The translations under genes were made by a program, and so were the position numbers. A stretch of DNA of 5,486 nucleotides, from assembly GCA_009702945.1 (NCBI GenBank), contig WLGZ01000067.1:1-5486 (forward strand). Reading direction: 5' to 3'. A model generated the notes under the pieces. The model had not been told where the DNA came from. It saw nothing but the letters and a program-made list of their open reading frames with translations, and made no database searches. How positions within the stretch are numbered: the first letter of the stretch is position 1; each line of letters starts with the position of its first letter. The DNA is from Actinomycetota bacterium. GTDB taxonomy: Bacteria; Actinomycetota; Actinomycetes; S36-B12; UBA5976. This document shows, piece by piece, positions 4,840-5,486 of the stretch.

Positions 4840-5486
4840 ATGGCACAAACTAACCTCACTGAATCTGGTGTGGAAAGGTATTTGCCCGCTAACGGTGAAC
4901 CACTTCGATTGCTTGCAGTTCACGCCCATCCAGATGATGAATCCAGCAAAGGTGCTGCGTCCACAGCAAAGTACATCAGCGAAGGTGTGCAGATTATGGT
5001 TGTGAGCTGCACTGGCGGTGAACGTGGCGACATTCTAAATCCTGGCTTTGAGCTCGGAGACAGATCGATATTTGAAGTGCGCAAAGACGAAATGAAGCGA
5101 GCTGCGCAAATTCTAGGTGTCTCACATCGTTGGCTCGGATTTGAAGATTCTGGTTGGCCAGACGGTGACCCAAAGCCACCACTGCCAAAAGGTTGCTTTG
5201 CTGATCTGCCGTTAGAAGAGGTAAGCGCACCGCTCGTTGAAATCGTGCGTGAGTTTAAACCGCACGTAATTACTACTTATGACGAAAATGGTGGCTACCC
5301 ACATCCACATCACATCAGAACTCATGAAGTTTCGATGTTTGCTTGGGAGCAAGCTGCCAACCCTGAATACAAAACTTCACAGGAACCCTGGACTGCTGCA
5401 AAACTTTATTACCACCACGGATTTTCAAAGTTACGCGTGCAAGCAATGCATGACGTTTGCCTTGAATTAGGAATTGACTCGCCCTA
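4840..5486 (+). CDS. mca: Mycothiol S-conjugate amidase (partial at right edge)
   Basis: Mca is a cytoplasmic zinc amidase that cleaves mycothiol S-conjugates of toxins into a mercapturic acid, which is exported, and GlcN-Ins, which is recycled. The visible 215 residues of about 290 have the LmbE/PIG-L fold: AHPDDESSKG at 29-38 supplies the zinc ligands H30 and D33 and the putative general base D32, and PHPHHIRTH at 154-162 supplies H158. Lys37 after DDESS, TGGERGDILNP (58-68), WLGFEDSG (98-105) and YDENGGYP (147-154) favour Mca over the related deacetylase MshB, which has a different residue at the Lys position. Residue 157 is His where Mca and MshB usually have Asp (HPDH); see findings. The start at 4840 has GGAG 9 nt upstream. 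The order greA, DUF4307, divergent mca is the usual actinobacterial one. The C-terminal quarter lies beyond the window. Confidence 0.93.
   Translation, partial: MAQTNLTESGVERYLPANGEPLRLLAVHAHPDDESSKGAASTAKYISEGVQIMVVSCTGGERGDILNPGFELGDRSIFEVRKDEMKRAAQILGVSHRWLGFEDSGWPDGDPKPPLPKGCFADLPLEEVSAPLVEIVREFKPHVITTYDENGGYPHPHHIRTHEVSMFAWEQAANPEYKTSQEPWTAAKLYYHHGFSKLRVQAMHDVCLELGIDSP

Noticed and set aside
4793..4846. N-terminal extension of the DUF4307 protein to an upstream ATG at 4846
   Set aside because: The extension would overlap the mca start, lacks a ribosome binding site, and adds no conserved sequence; the ATG at 4792 has GGAGG just upstream.
4994..5230. Minus-strand open frame of 78 codons inside mca
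   Set aside because: It is antisense to the well-conserved mca coding sequence and has no ribosome binding site or recognisable family.
1..5486. A novel defence, mobile or RNA-based system
   Set aside because: Coding sequence covers nearly all of the window and each gene belongs to a known family; no transposase, integrase, repeat array, tRNA or rRNA was seen.

Overview
The window reads as an ordinary chromosomal segment of an actinobacterium with moderate GC (about half by eye, low for the phylum). The strongest taxonomic marker is the right-hand gene, a mycothiol S-conjugate amidase (mca), because mycothiol is an actinobacterial thiol. The neighbouring order greA - DUF4307 protein - divergent mca is also the order in Mycobacterium tuberculosis (Rv1080c-Rv1081c-Rv1082). 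Moderate GC together with very tight gene packing would fit a streamlined aquatic lineage such as the freshwater acI/Nanopelagicales group, but that placement is inference.

Layout from left to right: (1) positions 1-580, minus strand, the N-terminal half of an MFS transporter cut by the window edge. (2) 583-1794, minus strand, a threonine dehydratase (ilvA type with one ACT domain) whose stop lies 2 nt before the MFS start, so the two are probably one transcript. (3) 1795-1957, a divergent intergenic region with two consecutive perfect dyads and four copies of the half-site ACTGGT. (4) 1958-2956 and 2959-3807, plus strand, a DrrA/DrrB-type ABC exporter (ATPase and ABC-2 permease) separated by 2 nt. 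(5) 3810-4292 and 4313-4792, minus strand, greA and the upstream DUF4307 membrane-anchored protein; greA converges on the permease gene with only 2 nt between the stops. (6) 4793-4839, a 47-bp divergent promoter region. (7) 4840-5486, plus strand, mca, missing its C-terminus at the right edge.

Functionally the window combines amino-acid metabolism (isoleucine entry step), two putative efflux systems (MFS and DrrAB-like), transcription-elongation rescue (GreA) and thiol-based detoxification (Mca). Mca and the DrrAB-like pump could both serve xenobiotic defence, but nothing in the sequence shows that they are co-regulated. I see no mobile element, CRISPR array, RNA gene or phage feature, and no clear new multi-gene system. 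The most interesting signals are the ordered dyads ahead of the ABC exporter and an Asp-to-His change in the metal-binding motif of Mca.
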